A DNA stretch of 64,000 nt from Rana temporaria (GCF_905171775.1 NC_053497.1:36166264-36230263); one strand, 5' to 3'. Shown: positions 31,590-43,250, counted from the stretch's first letter. Notes: a model not told the origin generated them from the sequence alone. Numbers and translations are program-made.

Positions 31590-32542
31590 TATATATGTTC
31601 TTTTTAGCAGAGACCCTAGAGAATACAATGGCGGTCATTGCAGCTTTTTATTTTGCACACTATTTGCGCAGCAATTTTTCAAATGTGTTTTTTTTTTTGG
31701 AAAAAAAAACAGTTTCATGCCTAAATTAGCCTAATTTTTTTTGCATAATGTGAAAGATAATGTTACGCCGAGTAAATAGATACCCAACTTGTCACGCTTC
31801 AAAATTGCACACGCTCGTGGAATGGTGCCAAACTTCAGTACTTAAAAATCCCCATACTCTTTAAAAAAAATTTACTGGTTACATGTTTTTAGTTACAGTG
31901 GAGGTCTAGGGCTAGAATTATTGCTCTCGCTCTAACGTTCGCGGGGACACCTCACGTGTGGTTTGAACATTGTTTTCATATGTGAGCGGGACTTACGTAT
32001 GCGTTCGCTTCTGCATGCGAGCACACGGGGACAGGGGCACTGTAAAAAAATGTTTTTCTTTTATTGTTAATTTTACTTAACTTTTTGTATTATTCATTTT
32101 ACTTATTTTTTTTTTTTTTACACTTTTAAAAAAAATATTAAAATTTTGATCACTTTTATTCCTATTACAAGGAATGTAAACATCCCTTGTAATAGGAATA
32201 TGTCATGACAGGACCTCTTTACAGTGACATATGGGGTCAATAAGACCCCACATCTCACCAATAGGCTGGGAAGCCTAAAATAATAATAATAATAAAAAAA
32301 AAATGATCACGGCTTCCCAGCCGAAGCGGCGCAGTTTTTATGATTGCAGAGGCCGGGCGTGACGTCATAAAATTTGCGCCCGGCCTCCAACGATCATAGA
32401 GACTCCAGCGACCATCTGGTCCGCCGGAAATCTCTATGATCAGCATCCGGGGGTCCATTCTCTGACTCACCAAATGCAGCGGTGAGTCGGGAGAAGCACC
32501 GGAGGGCAGCGGGGTATGTCCCCTTTTGCCGCCCATAAGAAC

Positions 32543-32878
32543 TGTAACGGAATGACCCGGGACATCCAGAGACTCTGTGAGGATGGAGGATACTCCTGTG
32601 TCAGCGTCACTGATAACTCTTGGGTCTGAGTCCACCCTGTGCCTTTTGGGCATGGGGTGGCAAGGGAATCTCATTGTCCCTTTGAATACTGTCACATGCT
32701 TGTACTGTATAAAAAGCTGAAAAGAAACCATTAAAGTTGTCATTACATTTGGAACAAGTACAGAGCTGCGTGTCTCGTCTTGATTCTGGGCAAATGAAAT
32801 GGGATCGGGTCCTGTCGGTTGGAGTGTCGATGAGCTGTTGTCGTGGATGGAAGGTCGTAAACGGTGGTGACCGTTACA
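32543..32878 (+). mobile_element. Solo LTR, 336 bp, 5-bp TSD AGAAC
   Basis: AGAAC at 32538-32542 and 32879-32883. The LTR begins TGTAACGGAATGACCC and ends GGTGACCGTTACA (TG...CA with TGTAACGG/CCGTTACA inverse ends). It has a TATA-like GTATAAAAAGC at 32708-32718, a CATTAAAG polyadenylation-like signal at 32730, and a downstream GT-rich end, giving U3-R-U5 order on the plus strand. A 5-bp TSD and these ends fit Ty3/Gypsy-type retrotransposons; assignment is by pattern only. No internal coding region remains. Confidence 0.9.
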
Positions 32879-33061
32879 AGAACGATCAAGCGGCGGAACA
32901 GCCGCTATGTTCATTCTTATGGTATAGGGAATCGCCGGCTGAAAACCGCAATATCTGATTGATGCCTGTAGCTGAACCCATCATTCAGATATACCACCAC
33001 AAAGCCCAGGACATCATATGATGTCCTCTGGGCGCCAATTGGTTAAGGCACAATTTGTAAA

Positions 33062-33810
33062 GTTTAGAGTAAAGATTTTGAAGTATTTGAGATAAGAAGC
33101 AAGTTTTTTTATTACTCAAAATGTTACATAAAAATTATCATATAAAACACAGAATGTACTGTATATCTACAACATTATCACCATGTATTATTATAACCAA
33201 GTACAATCCTCTTGCACCCTACGCGTTTCGGAGTATGAATATCTCCTTCTTCAGGGGTGTAAATTGGTAGAGGAGATTTTTTATAATCTACAACATAATT
33301 TGAAGCAGAATTAAGTATACAATAATAGACAAATAAATCATTATATAAATCTATGAGAATACACTTACACATAGAAAGATAATCAAATGAATTTACATTC
33401 CATCAATTAAAAACAAAGAGAGATTCTCGAGAGGCAGTGTTTGGGCTCCCTGCAATCAATGATCAATGCTGCATCCACCTAGGAAAGTATGAATATAAAA
33501 TAAAAAGCAAGTCCATACTTCTCTTTTAAGGCCCCAAGCTCACATGGCATTAGCCAACCTCTCCTAAATGCTGAAATCCCTGTACAGAAATCCCAACGGG
33601 ATTAGCTCTGCCTATGTTACCTTGGTGTACTACAGAAAACCTCCCTCAATGTTAAAGGGGAAGGTGTTCTGTAATCCAAATCAGGAGTGATCAACCTAGA
33701 TTGTCAATGCTGCTCTTTCAATTATATGGTAGTGATCATCACCATAGAATGCTTTTCAATATTTGTATCCCAGTCCCCGATACATAGTCACACAGACTTA
33801 TGATGTCACA
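33062..33810. mobile_element. Fragment with CCCTACGCGTTTCGGAG motif, and unassigned DNA
   Basis: On the minus strand 33200-33260 reads CCTGAAGAAGGAGATATTC followed by CGAAACGCGTAGGGTGCAAG, a motif pair recurring through amphibian genomes (compare 21251, 52655, 60674). 33440-33532 is the right half of an AGGAGAAGTACAG-type element. 33540-33810 is unassigned. Confidence 0.55.
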
Positions 33811-34770
33811 GTCCCATCATGCTCTGGTACCTACCCACGTGGGTAGGTACCAGAGCATGATGGGACTGTAACATCATAAGAGGCCTATATACACAGCGGG
33901 AAGAAGCGTTGCGTCAACATCGGAAGAAGAGAAGAAGGCAGAAGACGGCAAAGAAGAGCGGGCTGCGCCGCCGCTAGTAATTGAGCTAACATGAAGATAG
34001 CGGCGGCCAGGCCCTGAAGAAGAAGGCACCGGAGAGCGAGTGGGAGAAGAACCGGGGAGCGCCGAGACGACAGCGGAGAAGATGAGAGCGGAAGAGAACC
34101 AGACGGCGGTGAAGACCGACCCCCCCCCCCCCCGCAGAAGACGTCGAAGAAGAAGGCCCCCCCTCTTAAAAGAGCTAAAGAAGTGAGGGGGGGCCCCGGA
34201 GCTGACTAATAAATTACTTTAAAAACCCTGTATAGTGTGTTTTTTTAAAAAAAAAATTCCGCCAGGTGAATGGGTATTCATTCACCTAGGGTGGGGGGGC
34301 CGGTATCTGGGGGCCCCCTTATTAAAGGGGGCTCCCAGATTCCGATATATGCCCCCCGCCCGCAGACCCGGACAACCAACGGCCAGGGTTGTCGGGAAGA
34401 GGCCCTGCCCTTATCAACATGGGGACAGGGTGCTCTGGGGTGGGGGGGCCGCAGGGCGCCCACCTGCCCCAGAGCACCCAACACCACCATGTTGAGGGCA
34501 TGCGGCCTGGTACGGCTCAGGAGGGGGGTCGCTCGCTCGTCCCCACTCCTTTCCTGACCAGCCGGGCGGCGTGCTTTGGATACGGGTCTGGTATGGATTG
34601 TGGGGGGACCCCCACGCCGGTTCTTCGGCGTAGGGGGGGTTCTCCTTACAACCCATACCAGACCTAAGGGCCTGGTATGCCCCATGGGGGGGGGGGAACC
34701 CATGTCAGTTTTTTATTTAAAATTTGGCATGGAGTTCCCCCTCATGAATCATACCAAACGCTGCAGCTAG
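33795..34770. mobile_element. One-armed relative of the 16.8-kb foldback element
   Basis: A short palindrome (CAGTCCCATCATGCTCTGGT...ACCAGAGCATGATGGGACTG, centre about 33841) is followed by a single long arm. It has the same order of blocks as the right arm of 16782-19051: GAAGA-rich segment, 'taataaattactttaaaaacc', 'gggggccccc..aaagggg', 'gatatatgccccccgcccgcagac', 'agggttgt', 'atcaacatggggaca', 'ccatgttgagggcatg.ggcctggt.cggctcaggag', 'cataccagacctaa'. The opposite arm is absent. Several 80-140 codon frames here overlap on both strands and are not genes. Confidence 0.7.
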
Positions 34771-35300
34771 AATTGGCGGGAATCCAAGTCGGATCCCCGT
34801 CGCTTCTATGACGGCTTTTTCCCCATCGCGGCAAGCCGGCTCGGCGCTGACTCCCGCGATTGGTCTCGTAGGTGGTCAATCTTGCCGAGAAAGGGAGCGA
34901 GATTGACACAATATCGCGGTCACCCACTGTATGAGACGGGAGCGCTTGTTCTGGTAAAACTAGCATTCATAATGGAGATAGCACATTCGTCGTGCTGTAA
35001 CGGACTGAAAAGCACGAAGACTGAAAAGAGCGAATCGTCTCTCACCAAACTTTTACTAACACAAGATTAGAAAAAGCAGCCCAAAGGGTGGCGCCATTGG
35101 AATGGATCTTTCACTTTATAGTGCCGTCGTACATGTTGTACGTCAGCGCATTTTTGACTGTCAGAATTTGGAGCGACCGTGTGTACGCAAGACAAGCTTA
35201 AGCGGAATTCCGTTGGGAAAACAAACGTTTTTTTTTCCCCAGATGGGAGAACCGGTCGTGTGTACGTGGCATAAGGACTGCAAGATATTTGATTGTTCTT
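34771..35300. mobile_element. Worn inverted-repeat elements
   Basis: 35080-35275 carries the GTACACACGACCG-family body (GGCGCCATTGGAATGGATCT, 'tatagtgccgtcgtacatgttgtacgtcagcgc') and ends GGTCGTGTGTACGTGGCATA. The same body occurs at 48210-48652. 34771-35080 is unassigned. Confidence 0.6.
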
Positions 35301-36075
35301 GGGTTTAGATACACTGTAAAATCCACATTGTTGGCACGGATGGATGGCTAGCACAGTACAACACTACTACTGTGCACTTGTTTGTTGTCAGATTGAGTGA
35401 AAGAAAATCCCCAAAAATGAATTTGAGCAGAATATCATACAAATATTACAGACCCATGATTCAAGTTCCAGAACTCAACAATGGCATTTATTCACACTAT
35501 AGTGGATGTTGTATAGTATACAATATTGGTATTCATCTACTGAAGCACTCTGAAGACCAAATCAGAACACTCCCATAGCAGCCCAGTACCGAAATCACAG
35601 TGACATGCATAGATAAGCTGTATTTCCACACGCCGTAGGCATGCATTTCAGACGTAGAGTCCACACGGACCCATATTATGCTAAAGCTCATACCCTGGAC
35701 CTTTTCCGAGGCTGCTTGGCCTCCTGCTTGCAGTATTGTTGGGATTAGCCATGGTTCTAAACTGTTCTATTCTAAATGGGAGAATTAAAACCTCCCAAGG
35801 CTGGCAGGGGGTGTAATGCAATAGACAGGCAATGCAATCGTTTTAACCACCATGGACAGCACCTGGAGCGCTGGCAACCATCATCTACCCCAACATTCTC
35901 CAAGGAAGCAGTACCATCTCCATACGCACTTTTCTCTGGCCCTCATTATCAAACACACTGCTATCTCAGCGTCCTCATCATTCATTTTTGGAGACACTCT
36001 AATCTAAAACTAAGGAATGGTAAAACTACATATGACAAGTTCTATAGCAGAATTATATGGCCCTTGATTTGAGCC
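35300..36075. other. Unassigned sequence
   Basis: No recognised terminus or splice-flanked exon. One short frame at 35776-36072 shows no family features. Confidence 0.45.
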
Positions 36076-36253
36076 GTTTAACCACTTAACCCCCGGACCA
36101 TATTGCTGGTCAAAGACCAGAGCACTTTTTGCGATTCGGCACTGCGTCGCTTTAACAGACAATTGCGTGGTCGTGCGACGTGGCTCCCAAACAAAATTGG
36201 CGTCCTTTTTTCCCCACAAATAGAGCTTTCTTTTGGTGGTATTTGATCAGCAC

Positions 36254-37233
36254 CAGGGCCGGCCTTAGGTGTTCAGGCGCCCTGTGCGAGCTAATCCTTC
36301 ACCCCTCGCCCCCTGGTCACCTAAACATACACAAAGAGGAAAAAAATATTTGTAACAAATAATTTGTTTTAATTTAACTTTACATTACACAGCACCCTGC
36401 ATCTCTGGACCCCTTTACATTACACAGCACCCTGCGCCTCTGGACCCCTTTACATTACACAGAACCCCGCAGCTCTGGACCCCCTGCATGTTCCACAGAC
36501 CCCCCTTCAGTGTATCTACCCCTTCAATGCAGACCCACCGTTGAGTGCAGACCCCCCTTTAGTGTAGCCCCCCCCTTTAGTGTAGCCCCCCCCATTCAGT
36601 GTCGCCCCCCCATTCAGTGTAGCCCCCCTCGTTCAGTGCAGCCCCCCCTGTTCAGTGCAGCCCCCCCTTCAGTGCAGCCCCCTCGTTTAGTGCAGCACCC
36701 CTTCAGTGTAGCCCCCTTGTTCAGTGCAGCCCCCCCCTGTTCAGTGCAGCACCCCTGTTTAGTGTAGCCCCCTCGTTTGGTGCAGCCCCCCTTCAGTACC
36801 TCAGATCACATGCACAGCAGGTCCCCTCCCCCTGTTTACACATAAACAGAGAGGAGGGAAGGCAGCGTCACTCGGCTGTGCCTGTGTGACATCCGGGATC
36901 GCACAGACAGGCAGCCAGTGGCCGCAAGAGGAGGGGATGGTAGGTGCCGCGGGGTCACCCTGCACCCCCCTCACACACACCCTTCCCCTCGCCACTGTAG
37001 CTAGCTCGCCTCACCCTGCCTGTGCCAGTGTGCCACTGCCTAAACCCGCTGCGCTGTCACCGTGGGTGTAATACAATCGCGGAGGGGGTGCTGGTCTGAC
37101 ACCCCCCAGTGTGTGGCACCCGGGTGTGGCCCGCCCCCCCCTTTAGTACGCCTCTGGATGGCCGCACAGCGCCCCTGTTGCCCATGGCGCCCTGTGCGGA
37201 CGCACAGCTCGCACACCCCAAAGGCCGGCCCTG
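36254..37233. mobile_element. 980-bp hAT-type element, 8-bp TSD with one mismatch
   Basis: Flanks ATCAGCAC (36246-36253) and CTCAGCAC (37234-37241). Ends CAGGGCCGGCCTTAGGTGTT and ACCCCAAAGGCCGGCCCTG are inverse. The core 36520-36790 is a CAGTGCAGCCCCCC-type tandem repeat. It sits in a TTAACCACTTC-family repeat (36080-36253). Confidence 0.88.
36520..36790. repeat. TTCAGTGCAGCCCCCC minisatellite
   Basis: About 14 diverged copies of a 17-20-bp unit TTCAGTG(C/T)AGCCCCCC, inside the hAT element 36254-37233. Confidence 0.85.
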
Positions 37234-37241
37234 CTCAGCAC

Positions 37242-38186
37242 TGTCCTTACTCTATCCACAACCGAAATGTGTGCCAAGCCCAAGATGGCCACCAATGTCA
37301 CATGGGATGCCAGCATCCATTCTGATTCTGCCTCTCTGTGACCATGGAGATCATGGAGGAACGAGGTTCCTCTCGGCTCCCTCCTCCACCTGTATTGCCT
37401 CTGCCCTATGAAAACTGGGAAGCCCAAGTATGCAATAAACAGGAATGCTCAACCTGGCCACACATTTACTATAAACAGAAACGTGGAAGAAGAGTAGAGG
37501 AGGAATGCTACCAGACAGTGACTGAGGCAGATTGAATATTGACAGAGGCCATGAACAGGGATTTTGGAGGTCCATGGCCTCATAATCCTATTCTATGAGA
37601 AATGCTGTGACGATAGAATACAGGAATTTAACAATGTTTATCACTGCAGCCAAACAGGTGTTACCCTTCATTCTATAAACCGTGACAGGAAAATAGGGAC
37701 TGAAGTTGGGATGATGTAGGGAGCAGGTCTACTTAATTCCCGTGTAAAACCCAAGCCCAAATAAAACCCAATAAGATACTAAACTCATCTATCTTGTATA
37801 GCGTTGAGAACACACACTGATCACTGATCCTAGGCCTCCGCTGTCATCATGTCAGTACGATCCTGCTTCCCACATATCCTGGAAACACTGTCTCCGTGGC
37901 AATGGTTGCCAGGCTACAGGATTCTGACGGGATTAAGAATGGTGTAGATGATGCTGCAGAGGTGAATACTCTTAAGATAGGTCTGGCCGGGGTTTCTTAG
38001 GTATGGAGTACGGGGGAGAGATCGGGTGATGTCTTTGAAGACAGTAATGAGGCAGGAGGATGCAGACAGGACTGGAAGAAGGAATTGCCTTCAGTTTCAA
38101 TCACATAGCAGGATTTATCATGACTATAAAGAATGGTCCTGCTTAGGTTAGAGGAGTTACCTCAAGTTTAGTCGAAAAACGCACAC
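37242..38186. other. Unassigned sequence
   Basis: No repeat terminus or exon with splice signals recognised. Confidence 0.45.
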
Positions 38187-38190
38187 TTAA

Positions 38191-39403
38191 AGGGGTTGTA
38201 AAGGAAAAAAAATGTTTGTCCCTAAATAGCTTCCTTTACCTTAGTGCAGTCCTCCTTCACTTACCTCGTCCTTCCATTTTGCTTTTAAATGTCCTTATTT
38301 CTTCTGAGAAATCCTCACTTCCTGTTCTTCTGTCTGTAACTCACCACCGTAATTCGAGGCTTTCTTCCTGGTGTGGAGAAAGCCTATTGAGGGGGCGAGC
38401 AGGAGTGTCAGGACGCCCACTAACACACAGCTCCTTTCTCTGGGCCAGATTCAGAAAGATCAGCGGATCTTTCTGCTGGCGTAACGTATGTCATTTACGT
38501 TACGCCGCCGCAAGTTTTTCAGGCAAGTGCTTCATTCACAAAGCACTTGCCTGTAAAGTTGCGGCGGCGTAGCGTGAATCACCCGGCGGAATTCAAATTC
38601 GGCGGGTAGGGGGCGTGTATCATTTAAATGAAGCGCGTCCCCGCGCTGAACGAACTGCGAATGCGCCGGCCGCGAGTGAATCCCAGTGCGCATGCTCCAA
38701 ATGACGTCGGCAAATCGTCATGCTTTCGACCTGAACGGAAATTACGTCCAGCTGTATTCGCGAACGACTTACGCAAACGATATTAAAATTTAAAATTTTG
38801 TTGCGGGAACGACGGCCATACTTAACATTAGCTACGCCTCATATAGCAGGGGTAACTATATGCCGGAAAAAGCCGAACGAAAAACGACGTAAACAAAAAA
38901 CGCCGGTCGTTCGTTTCTGAATCGACGTAAATACTAATTTGCATATTCCTCGCGTAAACAAACGGAAGCGCCACCTAGCGGCCAGCGTGAAATTGCAGCC
39001 TAAGATACGACGGTGTAAGACACTTACACCTGTCGGATCTTAGGGATATCTATGCGTAACTTTATTCTATGAATCAGGCGCATAGATACGACGGCCGGAC
39101 TCAGAGATACAACGGCATATCAGGAGATAGGCAGTCGTATCTCTTTTCTGAATCCGGCCCTCTATCTGCAAATTAGAGAGTGTCCTGACCCTCCTGCTTG
39201 CCCCCTCAAGAGGCTTTCTCCACACCAGGAAGAAAGCCTTGCATTACGGTGTTGAGCTACAGACAGAAGAACCAGAAGTGAGGATTTCTCAGAAGAAATA
39301 AGGACATTTAAAAGCAAAATGGAAGGATGAGGTAAGAGAAGGAGGACTGCACTAAGGTAAAGGAAGCTATTTAGGGGAAAAAAATGTTTTCTTTACAACC
39401 CCT
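38191..39403. mobile_element. TTAA-flanked foldback element, interrupted
   Basis: TTAA at 38187-38190 and 39404-39407. Ends AGGGGTTGTAAAGGAAAAAA and CTTTACAACCCCT. The arms are inverted copies for ~250 bp (AGCTTCCTTTACCTTAGTGC and its inverse; 'ggctttcttcctggtgtggag' and its inverse). The centre is occupied by 38442-39160. Copies: 39782-41228, 56240-56721. Confidence 0.9.
38442..39160. mobile_element. GATTC-terminus family element, 3-bp TSD TCT
   Basis: TCT at 38439-38441 and 39161-39163. Ends GGGCCAGATTCAGAAAGATC and TCTGAATCCGGCCC are 11-bp imperfect inverses. Lies at the hairpin loop of the TTAA-flanked element 38191-39403. Confidence 0.9.
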
Positions 39404-39404
39404 T

Positions 39405-39777
39405 TAAGATCGCACTTTTGTTTGATCGGACAATCCGACCGTGTATGCTCCATAGGAACAATTGTTTTCGATTTTTCATCGGACAAATGTTCGCTGTGAA
39501 TGCTCTCAAACTTTCCCGGCAACAAATGTCCAATGGAGGATATGATCCTGTGTACACCACAAGTCCAAAGTACAAACACGCATGCTCAGAACCAATGCTA
39601 AAGATCAGACAATAATAGCAGAAGTTGCCCAAAGGGTGGCAGTAAATAGCTGAAAAAACATGTGATTTGGTGAATGCTGGCTCAAAAAGTTTTGCCGTGT
39701 GTATGCATACCAAGTTCACAGCCAATGCCCATTCGGACCAAAAAGGTCTGATGGAAGTCTGATCGTGTGTATAAGGC
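39405..39777. mobile_element. Worn GTACACACGACCG-type element
   Basis: Body 'gatcggacaatccgaccgtgtatgctcc' and the right end GATCGTGTGTATAAGGCTTA. It is packed between two TTAA elements. Confidence 0.6.
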
Positions 39778-40013
39778 TTAAAGGGGTTGTAAATAAAAAA
39801 AATGTTTTTGCTGAAATGACTGTTTAGAGGGTATAGAGACATAAAAGTTAACGGATTCCTTTTAAAAACGATTAAAAACAGATAAAAATCAATCATATAA
39901 TGTACCTGTAGTTTCTAGTTTTGTTTTGCATGTTGTTTCCTGCCTCTCTGCCTTACAGAGCATACAGAGCCATACAGGGCAGTGATGGTTTGGAAAATGA
40001 AACTAGACACACA

Positions 40014-41018
40014 GACCCGGATTCACAGAGAGCGGGTGCACATTACGCCGCCTTAGCGCAAATAAGATAAGCTACGCGGCGCAGAGAGGCAAGTATGGAA
40101 TTCACAAAGCCATTGCTCCCAAAACTGCGCTGGGTTTCTCAGGCGTAAGCCGGCATAGGTAGAAATGGGCGTAAGCCATGCAAATGAGGCATGACCCCAT
40201 GCAAATGATGGGCTGAGTCTCAGACAGATACTTAAAACGAACGGAGCATGCGCCGTCCCGTGGACGCATCCCCGTGCGCATCCTCAGAATCACATCGGAA
40301 CAACTGCCTAAGATACGTCGGATCACTGCCTACGGCGTGAACGTAACCTACGCCCAGCCAGACACACGTCCAACGTAAACTACGTAAAATACGCCGGCTT
40401 GTATTCCCTGGTGCAGCCCTTTGCATTGATGCTGCTGAGTTACACCTCCTTTATGGGGCATAACTTTACGACGGACGTATGACTTAACGCGCACTGCGTC
40501 GGGCGCACGTACGTTCGTGAATCGCCGTATCTCCCTCATTTGCATATTTGAATAGAAAATCAATGGGAGCGCCACATGCGATCCTCCAACCAAAAGCTAC
40601 TCCAAATCCCCAAAACTAGATACAAGTCCAAAGGAGAAAGAAGATTTGCTGTCCTAGGCCCTCGACTCTGGAACACTTTACCAACCTCCATTCGGTTGGA
40701 GGAGAACCACTTGGCCTTTAGGAGAAAGATCAAAACCCATCTCTTTTGAGGTCAAAGGAGAAATGGTCAACAAGCGTCCAGAGGCGATTCAGTTCGCATG
40801 TGCAGCGCTATATAAGTCTTTCACTCACTCACTCACATGCGTCCAGCGTAAATATGCGTCCACTCTACGCTGGTGTAGGCAAGTTACGTTGGTGGGATAA
40901 AGCCTGTTTTTAGGCTATCTTAGTTTGTGAGTCCGGCGCACAGATACGACGGCGCATATTTGCACTTACGCGGCATATCTGGAGATACGTCGGCGCAAGT
41001 GCTTTGTGAATCCGGGCC
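40014..41018. mobile_element. GATTC-terminus family element, TSD ACA, split by a LINE
   Basis: ACA at 40011-40013 and 41019-41021. Ends GACCCGGATTCACAGAGAGC and GTGAATCCGGGCC. The 253-bp LINE end at 40581-40833 splits the block that in other copies reads 'gcgccacctagcggccagcg'. Confidence 0.9.
40581..40833 (+). pseudogene. L2-like LINE, C-terminus of reverse transcriptase and 3' tail
   Basis: CACATGCG duplicated at 40573-40580 and 40834-40841. An open frame 40582-40749 (55 codons plus TGA) reads SSNQKLLQIPKTRYKS..., then GPRLWNTLPTSIR, then FRRKIKTHLF-stop. This is the well-known C-terminal signature of L2/Jockey-group LINE proteins. It is followed by 'gtgcagcgctatataagtc' and a (TCAC)n tail, typical of L2. 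Strongly 5'-truncated, so non-functional. Confidence 0.9.
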
Positions 41019-41351
41019 ACAGTAATCACACCTCCTTGAAGTTAGTGACCACAAAGAGAAAGCTCCCAGCACTGTGGTGATCAGGAAACAGACAACCAGG
41101 AAGTGTGGAGATCAGAGAAGAATTACAGCAACTTGAGAGCAAAAACGAACAATGAGGACATGAAAACAGCACTGCATTAAGGTAAAGGAAGCTATTAAGA
41201 TAAAAAAAATATTTCCTTTACAAACCCTTTAAGACCGTGAAATACTGTTATGCCCCCAGGTCGAGCAGACACTGTTCAGAAGATCAAGGCTCTGCGTTCA
41301 CATACTGTATAAAAAGTAGACCTTCAACTGATAGGGCAAATGTTCTGTATA

Positions 41352-41799
41352 CATAGGTGTGCGCAGTCTATTGCATTAGGGTGTGCACCCCAAAGCTCAA
41401 ACATATTTGCATGTGTATATACAGTATACTGATGGTGTCAGCAGAGCGGTGGACGGTGTCAGTAGGGCCGGCAGTGTCAGTAGTTTTTTATTTATTTTTT
41501 ATTTATTTTTAGGAGCCCCATTAGGGAGCTTTGGTGAAATATGGGGGGTATATTTCTGTGCATTACTGCATGTTTAACGCACTATATTCCAGTGTGTTAC
41601 TGCACGTTTAATGCAGCATATTCTGTGCACTACTGCATGTTTAAAGTAGAATATTTTGGTGTGTTATGCGCCGTTTAATGCTGTATTTTTCTGTGCGTTA
41701 GTGCCAGTTTAATGTAGTATTTTTCGGTACAATGTGCACCACACAGGGTGATTAGGGTGTGCCCAGGCACACCTGGCACACCCTGTGCGCACGCCTATG
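41352..41799. mobile_element. 448-bp hAT-type element, perfect 8-bp TSD
   Basis: TCTGTATA at 41344-41351 and 41800-41807. Ends CATAGGTGTGCGCAG and CTGTGCGCACGCCTATG, inverses. The interior has short tandem phrases 'tgcgttactgcatgtttaatgc' (about 41555-41710). Confidence 0.9.
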
Positions 41800-41807
41800 T
41801 CTGTATA

Positions 41808-42590
41808 AATAATAATAAACCTAAATGTGGCCATGAAAACCCTCTGGCATCCAGTCATGTTATCTGCCAAAAGAGGCTTGACGGAGTGATGTTCAAGCCG
41901 CAATGTAATTCTCTCCTTCGGCAAATGTCACTTGACCAATGTTCCAGCATCTGGTTACACGAGAGTGGTTGGACTGATAGGTGTAGGATAGCGCTAGATC
42001 AATGTCAGTAGAGATTAGTTCAAATAAATAAGGAATAGAGTAAGTTTTCCTCATCACAGCTTAGTTTGTGGTTAAGATAGGAACCCAGACCTAGGCCAAG
42101 GCTACCGCCTTTTTAATGATGATAGTCAAATCGCCCAACAGATAAACAAGTCCTGGATGTGCGCTTAGTACAATTTCTTTGGGAGAATATTTAAGAACAT
42201 CATATACCGGTACATACAAAGGTGAAAAAGAACCCCCCCTTCTTCAGGGCTAACAAAATGATTCATTTTGTTCAATTGGATTTTAAATATTAATGTATTT
42301 TAGCTAATATTACTAATAATACAACTATAGTTCATTACCAGGCATACCCCACTTTTAAGTACACAATGGGGTTCATTTACTATAGCTGGAGAGTCAGGCC
42401 CGTCGCTACAGGACAGGCAAAACAAACAATTGCTTGGGGCCCCGAGCTGGCCTGGGGCCCCCAACTTCCCCTTCCCAGGCTGTAGCGTGGCCAAGCTCCT
42501 CTTCCTTCCTTCTGGAGTCCTGTTAGAGCGGCCGGGTACCACGCGTGGTACAGGAGATTCAGTGTACACAAATATGGGTCAGTTTATTTT
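41808..42590. other. Mostly unassigned; one hAT-like half near 42396
   Basis: CAGGCCCGTCGCTACAGGAC followed by GCTTGGGGCCCC at 42396-42470 looks like the left part of a hAT-type element with GGGCCCC body; the right end was not found. A similar right end is at 2255-2361. The rest is unassigned. Confidence 0.5.
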
Positions 42591-42595
42591 ATGTT

Positions 42596-43250
42596 TAACC
42601 GCTTAATGACCGCCGCACGACGATATACGTAGACAGAATGGCACGGCTGGGCACAAGGGCGTACAGGTATGTCCCCTTTAAGATCCCAGCTGTGGGTCGC
42701 ACGAGCACCGCTGGCGGCGCGCTCGTGACCCGATCCTGAGCTCCGTGACCACGCCCACGGACCCATAAGTGCCACCCATTAGTGCCCATCAGTGCCGCCA
42801 AAGAGTGCCCATCAGTGCTGCCTATGAATGCACATCAGTGCAGCATACCAGCGCCGCCTATCAGTGCCCAGTGCCGCCTCATCGGTGCCCATCAGTGCCA
42901 CCTCATCAGTGCCCTTCAGTGCCACCTCATCGGTGCCCTTCAGTGCCACCTCATCGGTGCCCATAATTGAAGAAGAAGACTTACAAAAAAATTTACATAA
43001 AAAATTAAAAAAATTATTTTTTTCAAACATTTCAGTCGTTTTTTAGTTGTTGTGCAAAAAATAAAAATCGCTGAGGTGATCAAATACCACCAAAAGAAAG
43101 CTCTATTTGTGGGAACAAAATTATAAAATTTCATTTGGGTACAGTGTAGCATGACTGCGCAATTGTCATTTAAATTGCGACAGTGCTGAAAGCTGAAAAT
43201 TGGCTTGGGCAGGAAGGTGTGTAAGTGCCTGGTATGGAAGTGGTTAAACG
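42596..43250. mobile_element. TTAACCGCTTAATGACC repeat with minisatellite
   Basis: Starts TTAACCGCTTAATGACCGCC and ends GGTATGGAAGTGGTTAA, loosely inverse. Contains a TGCCCATCAGTGCC(G/A)CC array at 42760-42962 and then the family block 'ccaccaaaagaaagctctatttgtggg'. 46905-46980 is a fragment of the same type. Confidence 0.75.

Larger units (their letters stand above)
30753..33046. mobile_element. Long ranid-type repeat with two later insertions
   Basis: Starts TTTTAACCACTTCAGGCCCA and ends GGGCGCCAATTGGTTAAGGC. Between are 'ttacatagaacccccaaaca', 'acctcacgtgtggtttgaaca', 'cccttgtaataggaatatg' and a GGCCGGGCGTGACGTCATAA palindromic core (32351). It is interrupted by a GATTC-family element (30847-31589) and a solo LTR (32543-32878); without both it is continuous. 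Partial copies: 5418 and 59118. Confidence 0.75.
39782..41228. mobile_element. TTAA-flanked foldback element with nested insertions
   Basis: TTAA at 39778-39781 and 41229-41232. Ends AGGGGTTGTAAATAAAAAAA and TTTCCTTTACAAACCCT. The centre holds 40014-41018, which itself holds 40581-40833. Confidence 0.88.

Noticed and set aside
34278..34703. 141-codon minus-strand frame, Pro/Arg-rich
   Set aside because: Lies in a G/C-rich transposon arm with equally long frames on the other strand; no splice sites or family motif.
42300..42571. Two overlapping minus-strand frames near 42.4 kb
   Set aside because: Overlap the GGGCCCC-rich hAT-like half element; no family features.
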